DNA of 64,000 nt from JAGPDB01 sp046331265 (GTDB lineage Bacteria > Actinomycetota > Acidimicrobiia > IMCC26256 > JAGPDB01), in contig JAXLRE010000006.1 in assembly GCA_046331265.1 (NCBI GenBank), forward strand, positions 1-64,000. The letters run 5' to 3'. Within the stretch, counting starts at the first letter, position 1, and each line of letters begins with the position of its first letter. This document shows, one piece after another, positions 15,575 through 24,300 of the stretch. A program made the position numbers and the translations under genes. Below the pieces are notes generated by a model that worked only from the letters and a program-made list of their open reading frames with translations, made no database searches and was not told the DNA's origin.

Positions 15575-16420
15575 TTATTCAGGCGGTTGATCGCGCAAAT
15601 ATTTTTCAACTTCTGCAGCTAACGCATCTGCACTAGGAAATTCTTCATCAGACAATTCGTATGTTTCAGCGAAATCTCCAGAGTCATAACGCATTTCTAA
15701 TTCTGCAACATATTCAAGTGCATGTTCATCTTCGCTAACTGCCTCGTTAACATGTTCAACCCACTCAGCTGCTTGACTGGCCAAATCACTTGTGTCTAAA
15801 TCAACAGCAATCAATGCGCCAAAAGTATTTAACAATTCATTCATTGCTGCAGGTTGTGGTCGTTGTGAAACGTAATGTGGAATTGTTGCCCATAGAGATG
15901 TTGAACTCATTTTATTTTGCGTCAACATTTCGTGCAGTACACCAATGATTCCAGTGGGACCTTCGTAGTTAGAAGGTAAAACTTCTAGAGCATCAAGTCT
16001 TTCTTTTTCAGAACCCATTCCTGTCAGACGTGTAGGTCTTGTATGAGGAACTTCTGCCATCATTGAACCAAAAGTGAAAACTTCATCGCATTTTGTTTCA
16101 GCTATTACTCTTAGGATATCTTGACAAAAAGTTTTCCATTGATAGTTTGGTTCGTGGCTTAAAAGAACAACCAAATCACGATCTGCATCATCAAGAGTTA
16201 TCCCGTAAACACGATTTCTTGGCCATGAGACTTGCCTGATTCCGCCTTCACCTACAGAAATATTTGGACGTATTGATTGGTAATCAAAATATTTTTCGCC
16301 ATCTAATTCTGCAATTAACTGGCTAGGAAATTGATCAACTATCCAAGCAACAGAATCGCTGGCAGCTTCACCTGCATCATTCCATCCCTCAAAGGACGCA
16401 ACAAAAACTGGATTGCGCAA
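15575..16420 (-). CDS. PAC2-family protein
   Basis: Actinobacterial PAC2-family proteins resemble the eukaryotic proteasome assembly chaperone 2. Their function in bacteria is not established. The signature FVASFEGWNDAGEAASDSVAWI opens the domain, with LLSHEPNYQW, FTFGSMMAEVPHTRP and TGIIGVLHE further on. The last 60 residues are acidic. The start is a TTG at 16420. The frame stays open upstream (YHKPELRNP resembles family N-termini), so a rarer start codon farther up cannot be excluded. No proteasome gene is in the window. Confidence 0.8.
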   Translation of the reverse strand: MRNPVFVASFEGWNDAGEAASDSVAWIVDQFPSQLIAELDGEKYFDYQSIRPNISVGEGGIRQVSWPRNRVYGITLDDADRDLVVLLSHEPNYQWKTFCQDILRVIAETKCDEVFTFGSMMAEVPHTRPTRLTGMGSEKERLDALEVLPSNYEGPTGIIGVLHEMLTQNKMSSTSLWATIPHYVSQRPQPAAMNELLNTFGALIAVDLDTSDLASQAAEWVEHVNEAVSEDEHALEYVAELEMRYDSGDFAETYELSDEEFPSADALAAEVEKYLRDQPPE

Positions 16421-16530
16421 TTCTGGTTTGTGATACCAAATGATTGAATCGTTTTCGCTTTGATTTTCGATGGGAAAATGCTAGATAAGTTTTTCTAGAA
16501 AGTTCTTATTGGGTGATAAAAATGTGAATT

Positions 16531-16869
16531 TTAAGCTGGCGCGCTCTCGCCGCGTGGTGCGACAGGAGCTCCATCACCTTTAGGGTAACGAGCTACACGA
16601 CCAACAGGCATTTCAACTCTGAAACCTGCAGCTGCACGATCTTCTTCAGATTCGCCACCCCAAAATCCATATTCTCTGTGGTTTCTTGCCCAGTCACGAC
16701 ATTCATCCATTACAGGGCACACAGCACATATAGTTCTTGCTTTTGCTTCACGTCGTGCACGTGCTTCTGGTCGTTCGCCTGGAGGTGGGAAAAATAATGA
16801 TGTTTGTCCGCAACAAGCAGCCTTGTTAGTCCAAGTAAGTGGTCCAGTAAATACGAGTGTTGATTCCAT
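16531..16869 (-). CDS. whiB: WhiB-family iron-sulfur transcriptional regulator
   Basis: WhiB proteins are actinobacteria-specific regulators that bind a [4Fe-4S] cluster and the primary sigma factor. The four cluster cysteines are visible as Cys19 or Cys20 (AACCG), Cys48, Cys51 and Cys57 (CAVCPVMDEC), followed by the turn GFWGG (residues 68-72) and a basic C-terminal tail (RVARYPKGDG). A strong GGGAGG ribosome site precedes the ATG. The gene is visibly more GC-rich than its neighbours. Which WhiB subfamily it belongs to cannot be settled by eye. Confidence 0.93.
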   Translation of the reverse strand: MESTLVFTGPLTWTNKAACCGQTSLFFPPPGERPEARARREAKARTICAVCPVMDECRDWARNHREYGFWGGESEEDRAAAGFRVEMPVGRVARYPKGDGAPVAPRGESAPA

Positions 16870-16897
16870 GTTATTTGTTTGCCTCCCGAGAGCTGTT

Positions 16898-16903
16898 CAC
16901 TAT
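16898..16903 (-). promoter_or_regulatory. Candidate -10 box for whiB
   Basis: On the minus strand a TATAGT lies about 29 bases before the whiB ATG, with TGGTGC at a 17-base spacing upstream as a weak -35. The position fits a leader that carries the GGGAGG ribosome site. Confidence 0.4.
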
Positions 16904-16936
16904 AGCTCAGATCTCGATTTCGCACCAGAAGGATTA

Positions 16937-16972
16937 TGTCAGAAGGCCAATGGGGGAATTGACCTTCCGACA
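16937..16972. ncRNA. Strong 15-bp hairpin in the whiB-lysR spacer, possible structured RNA
   Basis: Arms TGTCAGAAGGCCAAT and ATTGACCTTCCGACA pair over 15 positions (13 Watson-Crick, 2 G-T wobble if transcribed) around a 6-base loop, GGGGGA on plus or TCCCCC on minus. A second ATGGGGGAA lies 26 bases downstream. No T-run follows on either strand, so it is not a simple terminator. On the minus strand the C-run loop recalls actinobacterial 6C RNAs, but only one such stem is evident. Confidence 0.35.
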
Positions 16973-17105
16973 TTGATGGGGGAACAGATATATTCTCTCA
17001 TATAAAGATCCATCAGTCAAACGTATATATCAGATAGCTTGAATCGGAATATGTGATAGTATGGTGTACAAAGACGACGAACAAAGAAAAATCGGGCAAC
17101 ATATT

Positions 17106-17978
17106 ATGGACATTAGACAACTAGAAGTACTTGCAGCAATACATCAAACAGGAAGTTTTACTGCAGCAGCTGATTATTTAGGAACTGTTCAAAGCAATGT
17201 TTCAGCACAACTTCAAGCTTTGGAAAAAGAATTAGGAGCAACACTCGTTGTACGTTCAAGGCAAGGTGCTCGCTTGACCGAGCAAGGCGAAGTCGTAGTT
17301 GAACGTGCAAAAAGAATTAATAGTGAAATTGATTCAATGCTTGTAGATCTTTCTATGCTCGCGGGTTTAAAAAAAGGTCATGCGTCAATTGGTGTTATTG
17401 GAACAGCAAGTAGGTGGTTGGTCCCAACCATTGTTCAAGAAATGAGAAATTCTGCACCGGGTGTAACTTTGCATGTGACAGAAGCGCCGTCAGAAAGATT
17501 ATTAACAGATGTTGTTAATCATGAACTTTCTTTGGCAGTTGTAACCGAACCTGTTACAGATTCCCGAATAGAAGCGATAACACTATGTGATGAAACACTA
17601 GTTGGTATTGCTCCAAAAGATTATGGTCTAGATGAATCGCCAAAAACTTTTAGTGAGTTAGCAAAATATCCTCATGTACTGACACCAAAAACAAATCCGT
17701 TGCGGACATGGATAGACCAAGCTGCAAAAGAAAATGGTGTTGAGTTCGATGTACCAGTTAACTGCGAAGGTATTAGATTGTTGCCGCGTTTGGTTCGTTC
17801 GGGTGTTGGATGTTCAATTCTGCCTCTAACAGCATTGCCTGATGAACAAAGCGTATTTAGTGTCTATCCAATTAAGGATTTACCGCCACGTCATTTAGCA
17901 TTGATTTCGGCTAAAGATTCTGTTTTATCAATGGCAGAACGTGTTGTTAAAGAAGCGATCATTCGACTAACTAAGTAG
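17106..17978 (+). CDS. LysR-family transcriptional regulator
   Basis: The N-terminal winged helix-turn-helix is typical (MDIRQLEVLAAIHQTGSFTAAADYLGTVQSNVSAQLQALEKELG). A periplasmic-binding-like effector domain follows from about residue 85 (HASIGVIGTASRWLVPTIVQEM). I choose the ATG at 17106 because LysR proteins normally begin MDIRQLE. The frame also has an ATG at 17061. The ligand and targets are unknown. The regulator usually controls a divergent neighbour, which here would be whiB. Its 3' end overlaps the convergent PAP2 gene by 88 bases. Confidence 0.87.
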   Translation: MDIRQLEVLAAIHQTGSFTAAADYLGTVQSNVSAQLQALEKELGATLVVRSRQGARLTEQGEVVVERAKRINSEIDSMLVDLSMLAGLKKGHASIGVIGTASRWLVPTIVQEMRNSAPGVTLHVTEAPSERLLTDVVNHELSLAVVTEPVTDSRIEAITLCDETLVGIAPKDYGLDESPKTFSELAKYPHVLTPKTNPLRTWIDQAAKENGVEFDVPVNCEGIRLLPRLVRSGVGCSILPLTALPDEQSVFSVYPIKDLPPRHLALISAKDSVLSMAERVVKEAIIRLTK

Positions 17979-18652
17979 CCAACGCTCAAAACAATCCAGC
18001 CTCCGACTGCATCAAGAATATAGTGATTGGAGGTTACAACTATCACAAAAAAAGTTACAAGTGGGTATGCATATAGCAAAACTTTAAGCCATGTTTTTTT
18101 AATATATGGCAACAATGCGAACACGCACCAAGTTGACCATGCAATATGAACGGAAGGCATTGCCGCAAATTGATTAGAAACTGCTGCCAATTCTTTTGAA
18201 TTAAATGACCAAAATGTTGGGTATTTTGCCAAGGTATCAACAAATCCATACGACTTTGGTAAAAGTCTTGGAGGCATAAGTGGAAAAGTCAAAAATCCAG
18301 CAAGTGCAGTTAATGTAGTAAAAACAATTGTATTTCGAACTTTCGGGTATCGAACTGGATCTTTAGAAAATACATATAACAGAGCAAAAATTGTCACAAT
18401 AAAGTGAAGAGTACCGTAATAATAATTGGCAAAAATTATTATCCATTCACTGTTGAGAAAAAACTTATGGATATCTTTTTCTATATATATCGATAAGAAT
18501 TCTTCGAGCCTAATTATTTTTTTTGCATTGTGAAATGCATTTGATGGAGATGTTTCACTTACATTTCTTGTGTATGTGTAGACGCTGTATAAAGCGCCAA
18601 TAATTATTACTTCAATTGAGATGCGTTTAATATGCCAACGACTATTTTTCAT
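17891..18652 (-). CDS. PAP2-superfamily membrane phosphatase or phosphotransferase
   Basis: This integral membrane protein has about six helices and the PAP2 motifs AAMPSVHIAW (catalytic His) and SNHYILDAVGGW (second His and Asp). The first motif is degenerate around YPKVRN. The layout matches the PAP2_3/inositol phosphorylceramide synthase-like group common in actinobacteria, so transfer or hydrolysis of a lipid phosphate is likely. The C-terminal tail is encoded opposite the end of the lysR gene. The start overlaps the upstream gene by 11 bases. Confidence 0.8.
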   Translation of the reverse strand: MKNSRWHIKRISIEVIIIGALYSVYTYTRNVSETSPSNAFHNAKKIIRLEEFLSIYIEKDIHKFFLNSEWIIIFANYYYGTLHFIVTIFALLYVFSKDPVRYPKVRNTIVFTTLTALAGFLTFPLMPPRLLPKSYGFVDTLAKYPTFWSFNSKELAAVSNQFAAMPSVHIAWSTWCVFALLPYIKKTWLKVLLYAYPLVTFFVIVVTSNHYILDAVGGWIVLSVGYLVSRMIASLTTRSAIDKTESLAEINAK

Positions 18653-19247
18653 TTAGATAACAAACTTTATATTTGCCACTTTCTTTTCTAAGTTCAATAG
18701 TTGCATCGTATGACTTGCCTTCACGTTTTACTGTACCTTTGACTGTTGCTAGGCCGTTAGTAATGTCTACATCGTTAAAATTGTAAGAGTCAACTTTGCT
18801 TCCGTCGCCATATGCATTGTCTAAATCATCATTGAATGATCCACCTTGATCTAAATATGCTTTACAAGTTTGTGAATCTAGATTTTCTCCAGCTTTCATT
18901 GATTTATAAAACTTATTTGTAGCATCAACTGGTTTAGAAGCAACGTTATATCCAATTACAGCACAAGAGCCGATTCCAATACCGCAAAGCAATAATGGAA
19001 TTAATATTCCTAAAGTTATCCAAAGCCATAATTTAGATTTTTTTTGTGGTAATGGAGGTGTCGGGTATCCTTGTTGAGGATAAGCCTGTTGCTGATAACC
19101 ATATTGCTGGTATCCCTGTTGCGGGTAAGGTTGAGGTTGTTCAGGCTGTGGAGGATAGCTTGGCGGCTGTTGTCCCATTGGCGGTGTTGGCGATGCCCAT
19201 CCATCTTGGTTATCTCCAGGATTACCCGGATTATTTTCGTCAGCCAT
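18642..19247 (-). CDS. Membrane-anchored protein with Pro/Gln/Tyr-rich cytoplasmic tail
   Basis: Residues 1-68 are low-complexity, with repeated P-Q-Q-G-Y units (PYPQQGYQQYGYQQQAYPQQGYP), as in many actinobacterial envelope proteins. A single membrane helix follows (LWLWITLGILIPLLLCGIGIG). An extracytoplasmic domain of about 105 residues resembles DUF4878/DUF4333 folds (VDATNKFYKSMKAGENLDSQTCKAYL ... ATVKGTVKREGKSYDATIELRKESGKYKVC), with two cysteines. Function is unknown. A TAGGAGG ribosome site precedes the ATG. It is cotranscribed with the PAP2 gene. Confidence 0.7.
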   Translation of the reverse strand: MADENNPGNPGDNQDGWASPTPPMGQQPPSYPPQPEQPQPYPQQGYQQYGYQQQAYPQQGYPTPPLPQKKSKLWLWITLGILIPLLLCGIGIGSCAVIGYNVASKPVDATNKFYKSMKAGENLDSQTCKAYLDQGGSFNDDLDNAYGDGSKVDSYNFNDVDITNGLATVKGTVKREGKSYDATIELRKESGKYKVCYLNEK

Positions 19248-19363
19248 TTTGCCTCCTAAAATTGTATGAATAACTTAACAGTTGAAGAAATTAAAAATGT
19301 GGATATTTACTAAATAAGCTATTTTCTTTGCCAATAACCATTTAGGATATTTGGACTGTAATT

Positions 19364-20764
19364 ATGAATATAGATCAAGAACTCATCACTGAAACTTTAA
19401 ATTATGCAAAATCAAAAGGGGCTAGCTTTGCTGAAGCATTTTGTGAGCAAACTAGTTCGTGTGCGACATCGCTAGATGAGCAGAGAATTGATTCTCGGAC
19501 ATCAGGTTTAGCAAAAGGTGTTGGCTTTCGAGTTATAAATAATTCTCGTGTTGGTTATGCCTACACATCAACTTTTACAAAAGAAGGATTGCGCAATGTA
19601 GTTGACGCTGCATGTGCATCCGCAGGTGTTGATGGAAGCATCGATTCAACAGGTAAAGGTATTGACGCGAACTTATTTAAAACAAATGACCAAGTTGGTT
19701 TTGATGCAGACGAGTACCGCGATCCAGCTGCAGAAACTGCACAACGATTAAGAGAGATTGATGACGTAGCGAGAAGTTATGATAAATCGATTACACAAGC
19801 AACTGCAACAATCGCACAAAGTCAACGTGAAATTCTTATTGTTAATACTGCTGGTGTAAATATCTCTGATACTCAAACTCGTACAAGATGTATTGTTCAA
19901 ACTATTGCGAAAAATTCTGAAACAATTCAATCAGCTCATGAAGCGCCAGGAAGAAGCATTGGTTCAGATTACTTTGACATTTTCTCGGTTGATAATATTG
20001 CTCAAATAGCAGCACAACGATCTGTTACCTTACTAAATGCTAAACCTGCTCCAAGTGGAAATTTAGCTGTCATTCTTAAAAAAGGTGCTGGCGGTGTCTT
20101 ATTTCATGAGGCATGCGGTCATGGTTTAGAAGCAGATCATATAGATAAAGCTCAAAGTGTCTTCACAGGTAAAGTTGGATCAAAAGTTGCTTCAGATTTA
20201 GTCACATTGATCGACGATGGGACAATGGGACAAGAGTGGGGTACATATCGTTTTGATGATGAAGGTAATCCTGCTTCGAAAAATGTTTTAATTGAAAATG
20301 GAATTTTGAATGATTACATGTTCGATGTCTTGCGTTCTACAAAATTAAATCATTCAGTGTCAGGTAACGGTCGTAGAGAAACATACGAATATGTACCAAT
20401 GGTTCGCATGACAAATACTTATCTTCAATCTGGCACTAGTGAGGTTGAAGATATTATTTCTTCAACTGACTATGGAATATATTGCGTTGCTTTAGGTGGT
20501 GGGCAAGTAGATACCGTAACTGGCGAATATGTATTTGGAATTACTGAAGGATACATGGTTGAAAATGGCGAGATTACATATCCAATAAAAGGTGCAACAT
20601 TAATTGGTAACGGACTGCAGACAATGCTCGATATCGACATGGTGGCAAATGATTTTGATACTTGGACTGGCACATGCGGTAAGAACGGCCAAGGAGTGCC
20701 AGTATCTAGTGGGCAACCAACTTTACGCGTTAGCTCTATGACTGTTGGAGGAACATCACAATGA
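19364..20764 (+). CDS. tldD: Metalloprotease TldD
   Basis: TldD is the zinc-bearing subunit of the TldD/TldE heterodimeric peptidase, which in other bacteria degrades unfolded peptides and matures some RiPP precursors. The zinc motif is present as HEACGHGLEAD (HExxxH), with the C-terminal family blocks GGGQVDTVTGEYVFGI and YPIKGATLIGNG. It has 466 residues, the usual length. The stop overlaps the tldE start by 4 bases. No RiPP precursor candidate is seen nearby, so a general peptidase role is likelier. Confidence 0.93.
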   Translation: MNIDQELITETLNYAKSKGASFAEAFCEQTSSCATSLDEQRIDSRTSGLAKGVGFRVINNSRVGYAYTSTFTKEGLRNVVDAACASAGVDGSIDSTGKGIDANLFKTNDQVGFDADEYRDPAAETAQRLREIDDVARSYDKSITQATATIAQSQREILIVNTAGVNISDTQTRTRCIVQTIAKNSETIQSAHEAPGRSIGSDYFDIFSVDNIAQIAAQRSVTLLNAKPAPSGNLAVILKKGAGGVLFHEACGHGLEADHIDKAQSVFTGKVGSKVASDLVTLIDDGTMGQEWGTYRFDDEGNPASKNVLIENGILNDYMFDVLRSTKLNHSVSGNGRRETYEYVPMVRMTNTYLQSGTSEVEDIISSTDYGIYCVALGGGQVDTVTGEYVFGITEGYMVENGEITYPIKGATLIGNGLQTMLDIDMVANDFDTWTGTCGKNGQGVPVSSGQPTLRVSSMTVGGTSQ

Positions 20765-22122
20765 CAAACGATGTTCAAGAATTAGAAACTCTTGCAAAAC
20801 GTTTTGCTTCACAAGCTAAAGGAAACGAGCAAATAGAAGTTTACGTTTCACAAGGAAGCGATGTCGAGATAAGTATTTATAAACAAGAAGTTGAAAATAT
20901 GACTACTGCTAATTCAACAGCAGTAGGTATACGAGTCATAGATGATCATCGTGAAGGTAGTGCATGGGCAGAATCTTTAGATGAAGATATCCTGGTCCAA
21001 ACACTCGCAAGCGCAAGAGAGAATGCATCAATCGCTGAGCCTGATGAATATGCTGCAATGGTTTCGCAAAACGATATTGATGGTGAACCTTCTATTGATA
21101 GAAACGGTTGGGATGAATCGATTTTTTCTTTAACATTAAAAGAAAAAATAGATATGGCTATTGAACTTGATGCTAAAGCGAAAGCATACGATAAACGAAT
21201 TAATGATGTTCCCTCTTCAGATTACGAAGATGGTTGGGGTCACAGTGTTGTTGCGAACAGTAATGGAATAGTGGTTAGCAATTCAGCAACTTCAGCCAGC
21301 ATTTCGACTTCTCTAATGTTGGGTGAAGGTGAATCTTTAGAGTCAAATGGTTTTTCATTTGGACGAGGAATAAAAACGTTAAATATGGATGAAGCAATCG
21401 AAATGGCATTTACCCGTGGCGTCAGGTTGTTAAATGGAACACAACCAATTAGTCAAGCGTTGCCCATAGTTTTAGATCCACTTGTTGCTACACAGTACTT
21501 AGGAATTATATCGTCAATGCTTTCTGGTGGAGCTGTAGCAAAAGGGCGTGCTCTTTTTGGCTCACGTATCGGAGAAAAAATCGGAAATTCCAGTTTGAAT
21601 CTTATTGATGATCCTACAAATGAAAATGCATTTACGAGCTCAACTCATGACAGCGAAGGATTACCTACACGTGAAAACGTTTTCTTTGAAAATGGTGTCT
21701 TGCAACAATTTGCTCATACTTTATATTCTGCACGACGGTTGAAAATGAAACCTAACGCTTGCGCAAAACGTTCTGGAGTTGCTTCTCGTCCTACTTCAGG
21801 TATGCGTGCCTTTAGAGCTTTGCCAACAGGAGAATCTGTTGAAGAAATCTTCCAAAGAATTGGTGAGGGACTATATGTTCAACATTTTCTTGGTGTGCAT
21901 TCTGGAGTCAACGCATTATCTGGAGATTTTTCTGTTGGCGCTCAAGGCGTATGGATTCGAAATGGCCATTTTGCAGAAAGTTTTAAAGAAGCAACTATTG
22001 CATCTGATCTGCCAAGCATGCTTGCAAATACTTCAGCAGTAGCTAATGATACTTGGTGGTTACCAGGTTCTACAGTTGGTAATACAATACTTATTGATCA
22101 GATGGTTATGACTGGTAAATAA
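20761..22122 (+). CDS. tldE: TldE/PmbA family subunit
   Basis: This is the partner of TldD, with the same fold but no HExxxH zinc motif, as expected for TldE/PmbA. The conserved C-terminal block GVNALSGDFSVGAQGVWIRNGHFAE and the GSTVGNTILIDQM end are present. It has 453 residues. Coupling to tldD by a 4-base overlap supports equimolar synthesis of the heterodimer. Confidence 0.92.
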   Translation: MTNDVQELETLAKRFASQAKGNEQIEVYVSQGSDVEISIYKQEVENMTTANSTAVGIRVIDDHREGSAWAESLDEDILVQTLASARENASIAEPDEYAAMVSQNDIDGEPSIDRNGWDESIFSLTLKEKIDMAIELDAKAKAYDKRINDVPSSDYEDGWGHSVVANSNGIVVSNSATSASISTSLMLGEGESLESNGFSFGRGIKTLNMDEAIEMAFTRGVRLLNGTQPISQALPIVLDPLVATQYLGIISSMLSGGAVAKGRALFGSRIGEKIGNSSLNLIDDPTNENAFTSSTHDSEGLPTRENVFFENGVLQQFAHTLYSARRLKMKPNACAKRSGVASRPTSGMRAFRALPTGESVEEIFQRIGEGLYVQHFLGVHSGVNALSGDFSVGAQGVWIRNGHFAESFKEATIASDLPSMLANTSAVANDTWWLPGSTVGNTILIDQMVMTGK

Positions 22123-22123
22123 T

Positions 22124-23518
22124 TTACTCAGAACGTAAAGCTTCAACAGGATCAAGACGTGCTGCTCTAGCTGCAGGGCCTAATCCAGCAATCAAACCAA
22201 TGAATGTAGCAATTGCAATTACGGTTACGACTAACCATAGAGGTGTAGTAATAATGTCTCTTGCAGCAATTGCATTTGAAGCAAGCTGGTCGTTCACAAA
22301 AATATTCGCAATTTTTGTTAATCCAAATCCAAAATTAACCCCTATTACTCCACCCATAAAACCAAGCATTGCTGCTTCAGTCGTAAATAGTCTTCTTACT
22401 GTTGCTCGTTTTGCTCCAACAGCACGCATAACTCCTATCTCACGAGTTCTCTCGAGTATTGCCATAATCATGGTATTTACTACACCGATTGCTGCAACCA
22501 TCAATGCGATTCCGCCTATCACTCCCAATACCAAACCAATAATGTTAAATATTGAAAGTTGAGATTTAATCATTGATTTTGCGTCTGCTGCACCTATCCC
22601 AAGTTTTTTAATTTCACTAGCAACACTTGAAGCATTTTTCGGATTATCTACTTTTGCAACCATTGAAGTGTAACCGTTTGTTTTTGTAAAGTCTTCAACA
22701 ACTAATTTGTAATTAGTTGTTGGATTACACGGTTTTCCAGGAGTACATTGATTAGAAGTATTTTCCATTTCGTATCTCTGGTTTATATTCATTGCGTTAG
22801 CCCATTCGAGCGGCAAACCAATTAATGCGCCGTTATCTGAAACAATAACTCCAATAACTGTTGCTTGAATCTCAGTTGCTGGTGCCATTTGTGGATTATT
22901 TTGTTGCCCAGGAATATTTTGTGGTTTTTGGATATCTGCGCCAACACCTGTATAACCTGCACGTGTAGTTAAAGTAACTTTCTTACCGACAATTCCTTCA
23001 TAGTTTCCTTTGAAACCAAATTTGTCAGCATATTCTTTTGTTATTGTGATGACACCCTCTTTATCTTCAGCATTGAAATCTCTACCTGCTGCAACTACAC
23101 GTTTAAAGACTCCGTTTGCATCAGATGCTTCAGATCTTTCTGCATTTAATTTTTTACCTTCGTATGTGACTGATTCAAGTTGACCAACTCGCGATACTCG
23201 CGCAACAGCTTGGACATGATTTATTGATTCGATTTTTGTTTTTATGTCGTCAGACAACTTCACACAGTCTGAACAATTACCGCCATCTCCAGCACGATCA
23301 AAACTTTCAAGGTCTGTTTTCTGAGATATTGCTACTTGTTGTAGAGTTCCGTTTGCTTCAACTTGTTTTATAAAAAAACCTTTTGCTCCTGTAACTAGAG
23401 CCAACATTATTGTAACTGACATAACTCCAATAACAACAGCAAAGATTGTAAGAGCACTTCTTGTTTTTTGTCGACGTATATTCCTAAATGCAACCAATAA
23501 ATAATCAATAAATCTCAT
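22124..23518 (-). CDS. MacB/FtsX-family ABC transporter permease
   Basis: The N-terminal helix (TRSALTIFAVVIGVMSVTIML) is followed by an extracytoplasmic MacB-like periplasmic core domain of about 270 residues containing two cysteine pairs (GGNCSDCVKL, CTPGKPC). Three C-terminal helices carry the FtsX domain (ILERTREIGVMRAVGAKR). Such permeases do not pump across the membrane classically but transmit ATPase motion to the outside, in peptide or lipid export or signalling. It overlaps the ATPase gene by 4 bases. Confidence 0.88.
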   Translation of the reverse strand: MRFIDYLLVAFRNIRRQKTRSALTIFAVVIGVMSVTIMLALVTGAKGFFIKQVEANGTLQQVAISQKTDLESFDRAGDGGNCSDCVKLSDDIKTKIESINHVQAVARVSRVGQLESVTYEGKKLNAERSEASDANGVFKRVVAAGRDFNAEDKEGVITITKEYADKFGFKGNYEGIVGKKVTLTTRAGYTGVGADIQKPQNIPGQQNNPQMAPATEIQATVIGVIVSDNGALIGLPLEWANAMNINQRYEMENTSNQCTPGKPCNPTTNYKLVVEDFTKTNGYTSMVAKVDNPKNASSVASEIKKLGIGAADAKSMIKSQLSIFNIIGLVLGVIGGIALMVAAIGVVNTMIMAILERTREIGVMRAVGAKRATVRRLFTTEAAMLGFMGGVIGVNFGFGLTKIANIFVNDQLASNAIAARDIITTPLWLVVTVIAIATFIGLIAGLGPAARAARLDPVEALRSE

Positions 23519-24258
23519 AGTTCCTGCTTTACTTGCTCTGTGGATACTGCCAGATTTTGTGTCCTTAATACATTTCTATCTATCTGTTTTTCTTTTAGCT
23601 GCCCGTCACGAATTTCAACCACTCGGTCGGCTTGAGCTGCGATTGATTGATCATGTGTAATTATCAGAAGGGTAATCCCTTGGCTGTTTAGGTCTTTTAG
23701 TAGTGACATGATTTCTTCACCACGTGATGAATCTAAATTTCCTGTCGGTTCATCTGCAATTATTAGTGTTGGATTTACTGCTAATGCTCTTGCAATAGCA
23801 ACACGTTGACGTTGTCCACCAGATAATTGTCCAGGCTTGTGCTTCATGCGATCTGAGAGGCCAACCATGTCTAAACATTTTTCTGCTCTAGCTTTTCTTT
23901 CTTTTGGTTTCATTTTTGAAAAGACTAAAGGAAGCATCACGTTCTCTAATGTAGTGTTGGAACCTTGAAGATTAAATGATTGGAAGACAAAACCGATATG
24001 GTCATTTCTGTAATCGCTAAGTTTATTGTCTCTGGTTTTTGATAGATCAAAACCTCCAACAATTATTTTGCCTTCATCGGCATGATCTAATCCGCCAATA
24101 ATATTTGCAAGAGTTGATTTACCTGAACCAGAAGGGCCGGTAATAGCGATAAATTCACCTGGCGCTACAGAAAGCGTTACGTTATCTAATGCCTTTAGGT
24201 TTTCATCGCCTAATTGATAGGTTTTTGTTACATTATGAAGTTCAATTACATTGTCCAC
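23515..24258 (-). CDS. ABC transporter ATP-binding protein (LolD/MacB type)
   Basis: The nucleotide-binding domain is complete. It has Walker A GPSGSGKST, Q-loop FVFQSFNLQ, signature LSGGQRQRVAIARA, Walker B LIIADEPTGNLD and H-loop ITHD. The sequence around NLD is diagnostic of the MacB/LolD/FtsE branch, matching the downstream permease. The last 30 residues are a variable tail. The two genes form an operon. The substrate is unknown. Confidence 0.92.
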   Translation of the reverse strand: MDNVIELHNVTKTYQLGDENLKALDNVTLSVAPGEFIAITGPSGSGKSTLANIIGGLDHADEGKIIVGGFDLSKTRDNKLSDYRNDHIGFVFQSFNLQGSNTTLENVMLPLVFSKMKPKERKARAEKCLDMVGLSDRMKHKPGQLSGGQRQRVAIARALAVNPTLIIADEPTGNLDSSRGEEIMSLLKDLNSQGITLLIITHDQSIAAQADRVVEIRDGQLKEKQIDRNVLRTQNLAVSTEQVKQEL

Positions 24259-24300
24259 ATTTACGTTTCGACGATTTTTGTAATGGACTTAACAGAAACC

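Noticed and set aside
17061..17105. Extended start of the LysR regulator
   Set aside because: The extra 15 residues are not typical of LysR proteins, which begin MDIRQLE, and no ribosome site supports the upstream ATG.
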